Program-made: the position numbers and the translations under genes
Assembly (NCBI RefSeq): GCF_002909485.1
Contig: NZ_PPXG01000005.1
Location: 124,001 to 188,000 of the forward strand
DNA length: 64,000 nucleotides
From: Stutzerimonas stutzeri
GTDB lineage: Bacteria; Pseudomonadota; Gammaproteobacteria; Pseudomonadales; Pseudomonadaceae
Direction of reading: 5' to 3'
Notes under the pieces: generated by a model
Databases searched by the model: none
What the model was told of the DNA's origin: nothing
What the model saw: the letters and a program-made list of their open reading frames with translations, nothing else
Part shown: one piece after another, positions 18,894 through 32,697 of the stretch
How positions within the stretch are numbered: position 1 is the first letter of the stretch
How the letters are laid out: each line of letters begins with the position of its first letter

Positions 18894-19570
18894 CCGCGCC
18901 ACCCTTGCTTCAACCGGCTGCCATAAAGTACCAGCAGCACCAGAAATGAGAACAGCAGCATGCCGCCAGCCAGCCAGTGCGCCTGGGCGTACTCCATGGC
19001 TTCGACATGATCGTAGATCTGCACTGAGACCACGCGCGTTTGGCCAGGAATGTTGCCGCCGATCATTAGCACCACGCCGAACTCGCCGACGGTATGGGCA
19101 AAACCGAGGATGCTGGCGGTGATGAACCCGGGGCGGCCGAGTGGCAGAACCACACTGAAGAAGGTGTCCCAGGGGCCGGCGCGTAGCGTAGCGGCGGCTT
19201 CCAGCGGGCGCTCGCCAATGGCTTCGAAGGCGTTCTGCAATGGTTGCACCACGAACGGCAGCGAGTAGAACACCGACCCTACCACTAGTCCGGCAAAGGT
19301 GAAGGGCAGGGTGCCCAGGCCAAGACTCTGGGTGAATTGGCCGATGAAGCCATTAGGTCCCATCGCCACCAGCAGGTAGAAGCCGAGCACCGTCGGCGGC
19401 AGTACCAGCGGTAACGCGACCACAGCCCCGATCGGACCCTTCATGCGCGAGGTGGTGCGTGCCAGCCACCATGCGATGGGTGTGCCGACCAGTAGCAGGA
19501 TCAGCGTGGTTACGCTGGCCAGTTTGAAGGTCAGCCAGATTGCTGCAAGGTCCACGCTATCCAGCGGCAT
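18890..19570 (-). CDS. modB: Molybdate ABC transporter permease
   Basis: Inner-membrane channel of the molybdate importer, 226 aa with about five or six hydrophobic segments. The EAA-type cytoplasmic loop that contacts ModC is visible as [20 protein letters not shown] followed by LGRPGF. The N-terminus has [21 protein letters not shown]. It lies between modA (4-base gap) and modC (ATGA overlap). The reading is straightforward; only the anion preference (molybdate versus tungstate) is taken from the operon context. Confidence 0.94.
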   Translation of the reverse strand: MPLDSVDLAAIWLTFKLASVTTLILLLVGTPIAWWLARTTSRMKGPIGAVVALPLVLPPTVLGFYLLVAMGPNGFIGQFTQSLGLGTLPFTFAGLVVGSVFYSLPFVVQPLQNAFEAIGERPLEAAATLRAGPWDTFFSVVLPLGRPGFITASILGFAHTVGEFGVVLMIGGNIPGQTRVVSVQIYDHVEAMEYAQAHWLAGGMLLFSFLVLLVLYGSRLKQGWRG

Positions 19571-19574
19571 GCCG

Positions 19575-20366
<792 letters not shown>

Positions 20367-20480
20367 TCATATTGCAGTTTGGCCGTGCAGTGATTGACCG
20401 GACGCGCCTCAGCCTGCAAGACCATTGTCGTCGGCACGGGTGCGGAGTAGCGTTGTGAGCCCGCGACCGGAGAACTGGCC

Positions 20481-21029
20481 ATGAATATCACTCGTCCACT
20501 GGCGGCACTGATGCTGGCCTTTGCCGGCGCCTCGGCAGTTGCCGCCGAATGCCCGGCCCTGCTGCAGCACGAACTGCCCAAGCTTCGTTCCAAGGAAACC
20601 GTCGATCTGTGCAGCCAGTTCAAGGGCAAGGCCCTTGTTGTGGTCAACACCGCCAGCCATTGCGGATTCACCGGGCAATTCAAGGGGCTCGAAGCGCTCT
20701 ATCAACGCTACAAGGATGACGGATTGGAGGTGCTCGGCGTGCCCTCGGACGACTTCTTCCAGGAGGCCGACGACGAGGCCGAGACGGCAGAGGTCTGTTA
20801 CGTGAACTACGGCGTGACCTTCACCATGACACAGACTCAGCCGGTGCGAGGGCGAAACGCTACACCGTTGTTCCGCGAGCTTGCCGAGCAAGCAGGCAAG
20901 GCGCCGCGCTGGAATTTCTACAAGTATGTGGTCGATCGTGAGGGGCGCGTCGTGGCGCATTTTTCCAGCAAGGTAACGCCGGATGATCCCCGCCTGATCG
21001 CTGCGGTCGAGAAAGCGTTGGCGCGCTAG
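20481..21029 (+). CDS. Glutathione peroxidase family protein, exported
   Basis: 182-aa thiol peroxidase of the GPx family that reduces peroxides. The active-site residue is Cys in [14 protein letters not shown], not selenocysteine; the conserved Gln/Trp region is less typical than in cytoplasmic BtuE. A signal peptide of about 22 residues (to SAVAAE) predicts a periplasmic location, unlike the common cytoplasmic enzymes. ATG 20481 follows a GGAG ribosome site. A strong terminator follows the stop and is shared with the convergent fadL-like gene. Confidence 0.88.
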   Translation: MNITRPLAALMLAFAGASAVAAECPALLQHELPKLRSKETVDLCSQFKGKALVVVNTASHCGFTGQFKGLEALYQRYKDDGLEVLGVPSDDFFQEADDEAETAEVCYVNYGVTFTMTQTQPVRGRNATPLFRELAEQAGKAPRWNFYKYVVDREGRVVAHFSSKVTPDDPRLIAAVEKALAR

Positions 21030-21033
21030 AACG

Positions 21034-21062
21034 AAAAAGCCCCGGCGAACCGGGGCTTTTTT
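21034..21062. terminator. Bidirectional rho-independent terminator
   Basis: Perfect GC-rich stem GCCCCGG / CCGGGGC with a CGAA loop, flanked by an A-run on the left and a T-run on the right. It can end the glutathione peroxidase transcript (plus) and the fadL-like transcript (minus). Confidence 0.93.
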
Positions 21063-21074
21063 GTCATTGCTACG

Positions 21075-22397
21075 TTAGAAGCGGTAGCTCAGAGCTGCGC
21101 CGAAGCCGTGGGCTCGGTTCTTGAAGGTCGAATCGTAGTTCGCTTCAAGGGCGCCGCCCTGATAGGTGCGGCTACGGTTGATGTCCACTTCTTCCTCCCG
21201 CAGATAGGAGTAGGCCAGATCCACTGTGACGTCGTCACTTGGACTCCAGGCCAGGCCGAAGCTGATCGCGGTGCGATCGCCAGTCGGGATGCGCGGCGAA
21301 CGATGCAGGTTGTTGGTCGGGCTTTGGTCGAAAGCCAGGCCGGTACGCAGGGTCCACTCACGATTCAGCTTGTAGGCTGCGCCGATGGCGTAAGACCAGG
21401 TGTCATGCCAATCCTGCTCTTCGACGATGGGCGCAAGGTTGCCTTGTAGCGGGCCAGGAATGCCGTCGTTTTCGATGATGATGGCTTCGAAGCGGCTCCA
21501 GCGCGTCCACATGGCACCGCCATACAGCGTCCATTGGTCGTTGAGTTCGTGGGTCAGCGAGACGTCCACCGACTCCGGGGTGTCGAGATCAAGGGATGCG
21601 TCATATTTGCCCGATGCACCGGCTACATCGAAGCCTGCGCCGGATAGCTTGGTATCGCCTTCGAGTGTGTAGGCAACCTTGGAATGATAGGTGATACCTG
21701 CACGAGTCTGCGGAGTGAACTCGTAGAGCAAGCCTGCGTTGAAGCCAAGCGCAGTATCGTTACCGGTAACTTTCACGCGCCCGTCGTTGGAGCCCAGAGG
21801 GCCGACAGGGTTTGGCGAGTTGCTTTGCAGTTCGCCATCGATGCGGTTGATAGTCGGGCCGAAGCCGATCGACAAGTGATCATTGAAGCGGTAGCTGACC
21901 GTGGGCTGCACGGTGATCACGCGCACTTCACTGTAGTTGCCGAAATAGCGCCCCTGATAGCCGCTCTCGTAATCAGTGACCAAGCCGAACGGCACGTAGA
22001 TGCCAACCCCGACGGCCCACTTATCGTCGATCGGTTTGACGTAATAGCCCATCGGCACGGCAGTGAACGGGACCATGTCTCCGTCATTGCTACCGCTGTA
22101 GGGCAACGTATTGCCCCCTAGTGCCGGGCCGGAAAACGAACCGGAATTGTTCTTGATATCCGTCTTCGCATGAATCGCCGCCATACCGAAGCTGACTTCT
22201 TCGCGCTTGAGACGAGACATGCCGGCCGGGTTGCCAAAGAGGGTGGTGGCGTCGTCGGCGGAAGATGAGCGGCCTGCGAAAGAGGTCCCCATGCCGCTGA
22301 TGCTCTGTTCATTGAGGGCAAAACCGGCCGACATGGCCTGGGTGGACAAGGCGCCTACGGCTACCGCGAGCGCGGTCTTCAACCATGTTGTTTTCAT
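21075..22397 (-). CDS. FadL/OmpP1-type outer-membrane transporter
   Basis: Outer-membrane channel for hydrophobic compounds such as long-chain fatty acids (440 aa). The signal peptide ends near TQAMSAGF, and the mature protein begins GFALNEQSISGMGTSFAG, the FadL N-terminal hatch pattern, with DDATTLFGNPAGMSRL after it. The rest is beta-barrel; the last residues are ALSYRF, ending in Phe as barrel proteins do. I chose ATG 22397; an in-frame upstream ATG lacks a signal peptide at its start. The 195-base region upstream is AT-richer than its surroundings and probably holds the promoter. Substrate inferred from the family. Confidence 0.92.
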   Translation of the reverse strand: MKTTWLKTALAVAVGALSTQAMSAGFALNEQSISGMGTSFAGRSSSADDATTLFGNPAGMSRLKREEVSFGMAAIHAKTDIKNNSGSFSGPALGGNTLPYSGSNDGDMVPFTAVPMGYYVKPIDDKWAVGVGIYVPFGLVTDYESGYQGRYFGNYSEVRVITVQPTVSYRFNDHLSIGFGPTINRIDGELQSNSPNPVGPLGSNDGRVKVTGNDTALGFNAGLLYEFTPQTRAGITYHSKVAYTLEGDTKLSGAGFDVAGASGKYDASLDLDTPESVDVSLTHELNDQWTLYGGAMWTRWSRFEAIIIENDGIPGPLQGNLAPIVEEQDWHDTWSYAIGAAYKLNREWTLRTGLAFDQSPTNNLHRSPRIPTGDRTAISFGLAWSPSDDVTVDLAYSYLREEEVDINRSRTYQGGALEANYDSTFKNRAHGFGAALSYRF

Positions 22398-22592
22398 TGT
22401 TCTACTACTCCGGGATGAAAGCGGGTCGGAACCTAGCAACTTTTTCGGACAGGTAGCAAGACAATGAATTGCAATTTTTCGTAAAGATGACGACTAACGG
22501 TCGTGAAAACAAATGTAACGTCGCTGAAACTGTTCGGGCGTTTTGTGACTGGCTGGACACGCTGCGCATGGGCGCAGCGGGGTGCTCGGTTA

Positions 22593-23438
22593 TCAGGCGC
22601 GAGGGCGGTCCGGATTGGTTATCCACTCGCTCCACGACCCTGGATACAGCCTCGCCAGCGGGTAACCGGCCAGGCACAGTGCAAATAGGTTGTGGCAGGC
22701 GGTGACGCCGGAGCCGCAATAGGCCACAGCGGCTTCGGGCGGGTTGCCGCCGAGCTGCTGAGCGAACCTGTCTTGGAGTTGCTCGGTCGAGAGAAAGCGA
22801 CCCTTGGCGTCCAGGTTCTCGGTGAACGGTACGCATATCGCGCCAGAAATATGCCCGGCAACCGGGTCGATGGGTTCCACTTCGCCGAGAAAGCGTGGCA
22901 GTGCACGGGCATCGAGCAGTGTCAGCTCGGGGCTATCCAAATGCTCCTGCAGCCATCTGGCATCCACGGTCATGCTGGTGTCGGCAGTACCGGAAAAAGT
23001 GCCGGGCTTGCTCGCTGGTATCGCGTCGTCCTGCCGCAAACCGGCTTCCTGCCAGGCTTTCAATCCGCCGTCGAGAAGGTAGATACCGTCGCGTTTACTC
23101 AGCCACATCAGCAACCACCACGCTCGCGCCGCGAATGCGCCAGGCCCGTCGTCATAGAGCACCACGTCACTGTGCTCATCGAGCCCCCATTGCCGCAAGC
23201 GTGTCAGCAACCGCTGTGGGTCGGGCAGTGGATGCCGGCCAGTTACGCCAGGAACCACCGGGCCGGACAGGTCCTTTTCCAGATCGGCGAAGTGGGCGCC
23301 GGGGATATGACTTTCCTGATAGCTGCGTTCGCCATAGGCCGGATCTTCCAGGGCGAAGCGGCAATCGAGGATCAGCAGGTCGGGCTCATGCACGCGCTGG
23401 GCGAGCTCTGCGGCGGTAATGAGTTGGGCGAGTGGCAT
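22593..23438 (-). CDS. sseA: 3-mercaptopyruvate sulfurtransferase (rhodanese family)
   Basis: Two-domain rhodanese of 281 aa that transfers sulfur from 3-mercaptopyruvate or thiosulfate to an acceptor. The N-terminal non-catalytic domain has LLILDCRFALEDPAYG and HIPGAHFADLEKDLSG. The catalytic Cys is in YCGSGVTACHN near the C-terminus; the CGSGVT loop is typical of mercaptopyruvate sulfurtransferases rather than thiosulfate ones (CRKGVT). ATG 23438 has GGAG upstream; an ATG 11 codons earlier is less likely. Divergent from rnd. Confidence 0.9.
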   Translation of the reverse strand: MPLAQLITAAELAQRVHEPDLLILDCRFALEDPAYGERSYQESHIPGAHFADLEKDLSGPVVPGVTGRHPLPDPQRLLTRLRQWGLDEHSDVVLYDDGPGAFAARAWWLLMWLSKRDGIYLLDGGLKAWQEAGLRQDDAIPASKPGTFSGTADTSMTVDARWLQEHLDSPELTLLDARALPRFLGEVEPIDPVAGHISGAICVPFTENLDAKGRFLSTEQLQDRFAQQLGGNPPEAAVAYCGSGVTACHNLFALCLAGYPLARLYPGSWSEWITNPDRPRA

Positions 23439-23578
23439 CGAACGACTCCGGAGCGGATTGTTGCTCAACACTACCAGCGTGTGCGCCGGCCATGAATGCC
23501 CCGGTGGATCGGATGCTCGATATATACTGCGCGCCTCGTTCGGCCGCGCGCCGGTCGTCAGCCGAAAAGGAGGGCCGT

Positions 23579-24703
23579 GTGGCCATCGAAACTCAATGGG
23601 TTCTGGATGATGAGCATCTGACCCGCCTGTGCGCCGAATGGCGCCAGCTGCCCTATGTGGCGGTGGATACCGAATTCATGAGGGTCGATACCTTCTATCC
23701 CATTGCCGGGCTGGTGCAGGTCGGTGATGGGCGGCGCGCCTATCTGATTGACCCACTTAGCGTGCGTGATTGGTCTGCGTTTGCCGGCGTACTGCAAGAT
23801 CCGGCCGTAGTTAAGGTGCTGCATGCCTGCAGTGAGGATTTGGAAGTGCTGCTGCGCCTGACAGGCAGCCTGCCACTGCCGCTATTCGATACACAGCTGG
23901 CGGCTGGCTACCTGAATATTGGCTTCTCCATGGGCTATTCACGGCTGGTGCAGGCGGTTCTTGGCATCGAGCTGCCTAAAGGCGAGACGCGTTCTGATTG
24001 GCTGCAGCGGCCCCTGAGCGAAATGCAGGTGCAGTACGCCGCCGAGGATGCCCAGCATCTGGCTGAGCTGTACGAAGCGTTGTTGCCGAAGCTGTCCGAC
24101 GACAAGCGCGCCTGGGTGCTGGAGGATGGTGCGGAGCTGGTGGCCAATTTGCAGCGTGAGTCCGATCCGGAAGAGGCCTATCGCGACGTCAAGCAAGCCT
24201 GGCGACTCAAACCCCAACAGCTTGCTGTACTTAAAGTGTTGACCGCCTGGCGCGAGCGCCAGGCGCGCATTCGCAACCAGCCGCGTAATCGCGTGCTGCG
24301 CGAGGCCAGCCTATGGCCGCTGGCGCGTACGCAGCCACGTGATCTGGTGGCGCTCGCGCGAATTGAAGACATGCATCCGCGTACCGTGCGTCAAGACGGC
24401 GAGGCGTTGCTGGAGATGATCCGGCAGGCGGCAGCGACGCCCGAGCAGGACTGGCCGGCTCCGCTGCCGGAGCCGTTGCCGCTGGAGGTGTCGTCCATAT
24501 TGAAGAAGCTGCGTGCGGTCGGTCAGCGCGAAGCGCAGACGCTGGATATTGCACCGGAGCTGATGCTGCGCAAGAAAACGCTCGAAGCGCTGCTCAAAAC
24601 TGGCTATCCCGACGGCCCCTATCAACTGCCTGATTCGCTGCGTGGCTGGCGCCGTGAGCTGATGGGGCAGGCTCTGCTCGAAGTTCTGGAAAAACAATCA
24701 TGA
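23579..24703 (+). CDS. rnd: Ribonuclease D
   Basis: 3'-5' exoribonuclease (374 aa) for tRNA and other stable-RNA 3'-end trimming. The DEDD catalytic blocks are visible: [26 protein letters not shown] and [13 protein letters not shown] (DEDDy type). The C-terminal half carries two HRDC-like domains ([15 protein letters not shown]). I place the start at GTG 23579 because AAAAGGAGGG lies just upstream and the product then opens directly with the nuclease domain; the frame is open upstream to 23432 but that part has no conserved features. The stop overlaps the YcgL gene as ATGA. Confidence 0.94.
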   Translation: MAIETQWVLDDEHLTRLCAEWRQLPYVAVDTEFMRVDTFYPIAGLVQVGDGRRAYLIDPLSVRDWSAFAGVLQDPAVVKVLHACSEDLEVLLRLTGSLPLPLFDTQLAAGYLNIGFSMGYSRLVQAVLGIELPKGETRSDWLQRPLSEMQVQYAAEDAQHLAELYEALLPKLSDDKRAWVLEDGAELVANLQRESDPEEAYRDVKQAWRLKPQQLAVLKVLTAWRERQARIRNQPRNRVLREASLWPLARTQPRDLVALARIEDMHPRTVRQDGEALLEMIRQAAATPEQDWPAPLPEPLPLEVSSILKKLRAVGQREAQTLDIAPELMLRKKTLEALLKTGYPDGPYQLPDSLRGWRRELMGQALLEVLEKQS

Positions 24704-24993
24704 AGTTGATCTGCTCCATCTACAAAAGCCCGCGCAAGGACGGCATGTACCTTTACGTGGAAAAGCGTGAGGCGCTCAAACGTGTTCCTGAAGGGCTGCT
24801 CGTCGCATTCGGTCCGCCGCAGTTGGCATTCGAAATGGTGTTGACGCCTGCGCGACAGCTGGCACGCGAAGATATTGCCACGGTGCTTGCCAACATCCAG
24901 ACGCAGGGTTATCACCTGCAGATGCCGCCGGCCGAGGATGACTACATCGAGCATCTGCCGGAGGAACTGCTGCGTCGTAATGATCCGATGTAA
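24700..24993 (+). CDS. YcgL domain-containing protein
   Basis: Small 97-aa cytoplasmic protein of the YcgL/UPF0745 family: [20 protein letters not shown] at the N-terminus is the family signature. Its biochemical role is not established. It is translationally coupled to rnd through ATGA, an arrangement conserved in gammaproteobacteria, which hints at an RNA-related function. The C-terminus is acidic and ends [12 protein letters not shown]. Confidence 0.9.
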   Translation: MKLICSIYKSPRKDGMYLYVEKREALKRVPEGLLVAFGPPQLAFEMVLTPARQLAREDIATVLANIQTQGYHLQMPPAEDDYIEHLPEELLRRNDPM

Positions 24994-25096
24994 CCCGCTG
25001 CCCGACGGGCCGGTCTGGTACGGTCCGCCTGCCGGCTATTGGCCGGGTATCCGCCAGTAGCTAGACTTGCCCGTTTTATCGGTAGTGACATCCCTC

Positions 25097-25546
25097 ATGG
25101 CAGCAAAAGTCGAACCCTTCTGGAAGCGCAAGTCCCTTGCCGAGCTCGACCCTGGCGAATGGGAGTCGCTGTGCGATGGATGCGGCCTCTGCTGTTTGCA
25201 GAAGCTAGAGGACGAGGAGGACGGTGCCGTGTATTACACGCGTATCGCCTGCAAGTTGCTCGATCTGAAGACTTGTCAGTGCAGCGACTATCCCAATCGA
25301 CGTGCCAGCGTGCCGGATTGCATTCAGCTCAATGCCTCCGACGCGGCGCAGTTCAAGTGGCTACCGCCCACCTGTGGCTATCGCCTGGTGGCAGAGGGCA
25401 AGGATCTGCCGCTTTGGCATCACCTGGTCTGTGGTGATCGCGAAGCGGTTCATGTCGAGCGGATTTCCCAGGCGGGCAGAATGCTGGCCGAGGGCAGCGT
25501 GCCTGAGGAGCACTGGGAAGATCACCTGATTTTTCGTGCCGGTTGA
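25097..25546 (+). CDS. YcgN family cysteine-cluster protein (UPF0260)
   Basis: 149-aa protein with a Cys-rich core: [12 protein letters not shown] near residue 33, then [18 protein letters not shown] and VPDCIQL. This spacing is typical of the YkgJ/YcgN zinc- or iron-cluster families. No catalytic role is established. I chose ATG 25097 (MAAKVEPFW), the family-typical start; an ATG ten codons upstream is in frame. It lies 103 bases after the ycgL gene and 73 bases before a predicted exported protein. Confidence 0.9.
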   Translation: MAAKVEPFWKRKSLAELDPGEWESLCDGCGLCCLQKLEDEEDGAVYYTRIACKLLDLKTCQCSDYPNRRASVPDCIQLNASDAAQFKWLPPTCGYRLVAEGKDLPLWHHLVCGDREAVHVERISQAGRMLAEGSVPEEHWEDHLIFRAG

Positions 25547-25619
25547 ATCTAAACTTCGTTCGCATCGTCTCAAGACCAGCGTACCCCTCGCGCTTATCCG
25601 ATCCGTGGAGTTCTTTTCG

Positions 25620-26840
25620 ATGCTTGCTCGACTGCTGTCGCTGTTTGTCCTTGTCCTTTTTTTCAATGCTCACGCCCAGGCAGCCAAGCGCGTCGATCTG
25701 GACTATCACGTTCGCTTTCTACCGGAAGAAGATCAGGCCGTCGTGCAGCTGATCCTGGAGAAAGGCGAGGTGGTCCGGCGCCTGGAGTTCAACCTGGGTA
25801 AGGACGGTTACTACAGTGACTTTGAAGCGGACGGTCAATGGCAGCAGGAGACGCCGGAGCGGGGCACCTGGAGGCCGTCTGAGGGCAAATCGCGACTGAG
25901 CTACCGCGTACGCATCAGTCACCCCCGTAGCAACGGGCGCTACGATGCGCGGATGACCAGCGATTGGGCGCTGTTTCGCGGGGACGACCTGGTCCCCGCG
26001 GCGCGGCTGGATCAGGTCGATGGTGTAACCCTGGTGTCACGCATCACCTTCGAACTTCCCGAGGGCTGGAAGAGCATCGAAACCGGCTGGCCGCGGATCG
26101 GCAAGAACCGCTTTCGCGTGGACAACCGTGAGCGCTTGTTCGACCGTCCGACCGGCTGGATGTTGGCGGGCAAGCTCGGTACCCGTCGCGCCCGTCTGGG
26201 CGAAACCGACGTCACCATCGCCGCGCCGATTGGTGAGGGGGTTCGAAGGATGGATATGCTCACCATGCTGACCTTCGTCTGGCCCCAGGTGCAGAACGTT
26301 TTTCCTCGCGATCCGGCAAAGCTGCTCATTGTCGGTGCGGGCGATCCGATGTGGCGTGGCGGTCTCTCCGGCCCCAACTCGCTGTACATGCATGCCGACC
26401 GCCCGATGGTCAGCGAGAATGGCACCAGCTCGTTGGTGCACGAGCTGGTTCACGTCTTCAGTCGCATCAAGGATAAGGATCGTAGCGACTGGATCAGCGA
26501 AGGGCTGGCGGAGTATTACGCCATTGAGCTGGTAAGGCGTGCCGGCGGCATGAGCGAGGACCGGTATCAGGCCGTACGTGAACACCTGACCAAGTGGAGT
26601 CGCAAGGTGGACAGCCTGCGCACCGAGCATTCCACCGGCCCGGTAACGGCGCGAGCGGTGCTGCTGTTACAGGAGCTGGACAAGGAAATTCGTCAGCGCA
26701 GCAAGAGCCGCCATTCGCTCGACGATGTCAGTCGAGGGCTGATGCGCATGGATGCGGTCAGCACCGATGACTTCATCGAAATGACCGAAACATTGCTAGG
26801 TGGCGGCTCCAAGGTACTCAACACGCGTCTGTTACGCTGA
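25620..26840 (+). CDS. Exported protein with gluzincin-type peptidase motif
   Basis: 406-aa protein with a signal peptide ending near AHAQAAK, so exported. About 275 residues in is HELVHVFSRI, an HExxH zinc motif in the form HELVH, followed about 20 residues later by WISEGLAEYYAIEL, which supplies the third ligand Glu. This is the gluzincin arrangement of M1/M61-like peptidases. The first 200 residues look like a beta-rich N-terminal domain. Family-level name is uncertain and the substrate is unknown. GTGGAG precedes ATG 25620; an upstream in-frame start at 25536 would mask the signal peptide. Confidence 0.82.
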   Translation: MLARLLSLFVLVLFFNAHAQAAKRVDLDYHVRFLPEEDQAVVQLILEKGEVVRRLEFNLGKDGYYSDFEADGQWQQETPERGTWRPSEGKSRLSYRVRISHPRSNGRYDARMTSDWALFRGDDLVPAARLDQVDGVTLVSRITFELPEGWKSIETGWPRIGKNRFRVDNRERLFDRPTGWMLAGKLGTRRARLGETDVTIAAPIGEGVRRMDMLTMLTFVWPQVQNVFPRDPAKLLIVGAGDPMWRGGLSGPNSLYMHADRPMVSENGTSSLVHELVHVFSRIKDKDRSDWISEGLAEYYAIELVRRAGGMSEDRYQAVREHLTKWSRKVDSLRTEHSTGPVTARAVLLLQELDKEIRQRSKSRHSLDDVSRGLMRMDAVSTDDFIEMTETLLGGGSKVLNTRLLR

Positions 26841-26889
26841 CCGCCACATAGCATCGTCGCGGCCCTGACCTGCTTCTCGAGGAGATTTC

Positions 26890-27906
<1,017 letters not shown>

Positions 27907-27939
27907 CGTCCAATTGCTTGATTCAATCGCCTTAATCCC

Positions 27940-27968
27940 CTATACCCGGCGCGTGGGCCCGATATAAT
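27940..27968 (+). promoter_or_regulatory. Probable sigma-70 promoter of alaS
   Basis: A perfect TATAAT lies at 27963-27968, about 110 bases before the alaS start. The -35 region at the expected distance (about 27940-27945) is weak. Assigned from the -10 box and position only. Confidence 0.5.
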
Positions 27969-28077
27969 GCGGCCCTTTGCCGGCTATCCGTTTGGGTAGT
28001 TGCGAACCGGCTTTCGGTGGTCCCGCTTCGCCGTGTCGTTTTGCAGCCGTTCGGCCGCAGTCCTCTGGAAGAAATCT

Positions 28078-30702
<2,625 letters not shown>

Positions 30703-30830
30703 GCAGCTCTGCCAGGTGTCGTTGACGCGCCCCATGGCGAGGATAGGCCATCCACGGCGCGTTGGGGCGTTTGGCAGTTTTCGGATTATGTGTTTAATGA
30801 TCGCCCTTCACGGGCTCTAGGCGGCTAACA

Positions 30831-32069
30831 ATGGCTTTGATCGTACAGAAGTTTGGGGGTACCTCGGTCGGCACCGTCGAGCGTATCGAGCAGGTGGCCG
30901 AAAAGGTCAAGAAATTCCGCGAGCGTGGCGATGACATCGTTGTAGTCGTCTCGGCAATGAGCGGCGAAACCAACCGACTGATCGATCTTGCCAAGCAGAT
31001 CAGCGAACAGCCGGTAGCCCGTGAGCTGGATGTGATGGTATCCACCGGCGAGCAGGTGACCATTGCCTTGCTGGCGATGGCGTTGATCAAGCGTGGCGTC
31101 CCTGCGGTGTCCTACACTGGTAATCAGGTACGTATCCTTACCGACAGCGCACATACGAAGGCGCGTATCCTGCAGATCGATGCTCAACGTATTCAGCGCG
31201 ATATCAAAGCTGGGCGCGTTGTGGTGGTGGCTGGATTCCAGGGCGTCGACGAGAAGGGCAACATTACGACCTTGGGGCGTGGCGGTTCCGACACCACCGG
31301 TGTGGCTCTGGCCGCCGCGTTAAAAGCTGACGAGTGCCAGATTTACACTGACGTGGATGGTGTCTACACGACCGACCCTCGAGTGGTGGCGAAGGCTCAG
31401 CGACTGGACAAGATCACCTTCGAGGAAATGCTGGAAATGGCCAGCCTCGGGTCCAAGGTGTTGCAGATCCGAGCGGTCGAGTTTGCCGGCAAATACAGCG
31501 TACCGCTGCGGGTACTGCACAGTTTTCAGGAGGGTCCGGGTACCCTCATTACCCTTGATGAAGAGGAATCCATGGAACAGCCCATCATTTCCGGCATCGC
31601 CTTCAATCGTGACGAGGCCAAGCTGACAATCCGTGGGGTGCCTGATACGCCCGGTGTGGCTTTCAAGATCCTAGGGCCGATCAGCGCTGCGAACGTTGAA
31701 GTGGACATGATCGTGCAGAACGTCGCGCACGATAACACCACTGATTTCACCTTCACGGTGCATCGCAACGACTACAACAATGCGCTTCAGGTTTTGCAGA
31801 GTATCGCTGCCGAGATGGGCGCTCGAGAAGTGATAGGCGACACTGACATTGCCAAGGTTTCCATCGTCGGGGTTGGCATGCGCTCTCATGCAGGGGTTGC
31901 CAGCCGAATGTTCGAGGCGTTGGCCAAGGAAAATATCAACATTCAGATGATTTCCACTTCGGAGATCAAAGTCTCGGTAGTCATCGAGGAAAAGTATCTG
32001 GAGCTCGCCGTGCGCGCATTGCACACCGCATTTGAATTGGATGCTCCGGCCAGCAATACTGCGGAATGA
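30831..32069 (+). CDS. lysC: Aspartate kinase
   Basis: First step of the aspartate pathway to lysine, threonine and methionine: phosphorylates L-aspartate. The 412-aa monofunctional enzyme has the kinase N-terminus VQKFGGTSVGTVERIE, then GRGGSDTTGVALAAAL and YTDVDGVYTTDPR. Two ACT regulatory domains follow (about residues 265-410), with GVPDTPGVAFKI and GVGMRSHAGVASRMFEAL. A possible second start lies inside at ATG 31572, preceded by GAGGAA, which would give a regulatory beta chain as in other class-I aspartokinases of this length. A hairpin follows the stop. Confidence 0.96.
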   Translation: MALIVQKFGGTSVGTVERIEQVAEKVKKFRERGDDIVVVVSAMSGETNRLIDLAKQISEQPVARELDVMVSTGEQVTIALLAMALIKRGVPAVSYTGNQVRILTDSAHTKARILQIDAQRIQRDIKAGRVVVVAGFQGVDEKGNITTLGRGGSDTTGVALAAALKADECQIYTDVDGVYTTDPRVVAKAQRLDKITFEEMLEMASLGSKVLQIRAVEFAGKYSVPLRVLHSFQEGPGTLITLDEEESMEQPIISGIAFNRDEAKLTIRGVPDTPGVAFKILGPISAANVEVDMIVQNVAHDNTTDFTFTVHRNDYNNALQVLQSIAAEMGAREVIGDTDIAKVSIVGVGMRSHAGVASRMFEALAKENINIQMISTSEIKVSVVIEEKYLELAVRALHTAFELDAPASNTAE

Positions 32070-32074
32070 CTCGC

Positions 32075-32100
32075 AGAAGGCGCGCTAGTACGCGCCTTCT
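32075..32100 (+). terminator. Hairpin after lysC
   Basis: Perfect 10-base stem AGAAGGCGCG / CGCGCCTTCT with a 6-base loop, six bases after the lysC stop. No U-run follows, so termination may be partial or rho-assisted, leaving read-through into csrA possible. Confidence 0.65.
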
Positions 32101-32249
32101 GTCGTATTGGGCCGGGCGAAAAGGAACTTTATGTTGCAGCGCGCGGGTCAATAGCTGTTGAAAGGCTCTAGCTTCATGTTTTACGGACACTTTCCGTATT
32201 TATCTTTGCAGACTGTTTACTGAATTGAATCCGTTTTAAGGAGAAAGGA

Positions 32250-32435
32250 ATGCTGATTCTGACGCGCCGGGTTGGAGAAACCCTGATGGTGGGTGACGAT
32301 GTGACTGTCACTGTGTTGGGTGTGAAGGGAAACCAGGTACGTATCGGCGTCAACGCGCCCAAGGAGGTGGCGGTGCATCGCGAGGAGATTTACCAACGGA
32401 TCCAAAAAGAGAAGGACCAGGAACCAAGCCACTAA
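32250..32435 (+). CDS. csrA: Carbon storage regulator CsrA/RsmA
   Basis: 61-aa RNA-binding post-transcriptional regulator that binds GGA sites in mRNA leaders; called RsmA in pseudomonads. The sequence [19 protein letters not shown] with Arg44-type [10 protein letters not shown] near the C-terminus is the complete family signature. A very strong ribosome site (AAGGAGAAAGGA) precedes ATG 32250. The 180-base upstream region is AT-richer than the surroundings and should hold its own promoters. It is part of the conserved alaS-lysC-csrA-tRNA block and is relevant to motility and biofilm control. Confidence 0.97.
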   Translation: MLILTRRVGETLMVGDDVTVTVLGVKGNQVRIGVNAPKEVAVHREEIYQRIQKEKDQEPSH

Positions 32436-32454
32436 TTTTTCTGTGATTTTTGGT

Positions 32455-32482
32455 TTGCAAACGGGGTAAAGATGGGTATGAT
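32455..32482 (+). promoter_or_regulatory. Sigma-70 promoter of tRNA-Ser
   Basis: TTGCAA (32455-32460), a 16-base spacer, then TATGAT (32477-32482), ending 14 bases before the mature tRNA. A GC-rich discriminator region (GCGCCCC) follows, typical of stable-RNA promoters. Confidence 0.75.
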
Positions 32483-32496
32483 GCGCCCCGTGTTGC

Positions 32497-32587
32497 GGAG
32501 AGGTGGCCGAGTGGCCGAAGGCGCTCCCCTGCTAAGGGAGTACACCTCAAAAGGGTGTCGGGGGTTCGAATCCCCCCTTCTCCGCCA
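32497..32587 (+). tRNA. tRNA-Ser(GCU)
   Basis: 91-base class-II tRNA with encoded CCA. The acceptor stem GGAGAGG pairs with CTTCTCC, the anticodon stem-loop carries GCT, a long variable arm is present, and the T-loop is GGTTCGAATCC-like. It reads AGC and AGU serine codons. Confidence 0.97.
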
Positions 32588-32656
32588 TTTTGTATTCTAG
32601 GGTTTTGGTTCTCGCGACAGCCTGCTTTCATGTTAGAAAGCGCCTCGGCAAAGTGC

Positions 32657-32684
32657 TTGACCGTCGATCTCAACTCCCTATAAT
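32657..32684 (+). promoter_or_regulatory. Sigma-70 promoter of tRNA-Arg(ACG)
   Basis: TTGACC (32657-32662), a 16-base spacer and TATAAT (32679-32684), 13 bases before the first tRNA-Arg(ACG). It is near consensus and probably drives both tRNA-Arg copies. Confidence 0.85.
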
Positions 32685-32697
32685 GCGCACGCTCAGC

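Noticed and set aside
20481-21029. Selenoprotein form of glutathione peroxidase
   Set aside because: The active-site codon is an ordinary Cys codon (TASHCGF), and no in-frame TGA is present.
23432-23578. Upstream start for RNase D
   Set aside because: The extension runs into the divergent promoter region and lacks conserved sequence; GTG 23579 follows AAAAGGAGGG.
24858-24885. Sigma-54-like TGGCAC...TTGCC inside the ycgL gene
   Set aside because: The spacing between the two elements is nine bases, not five, and it lies inside a coding region.
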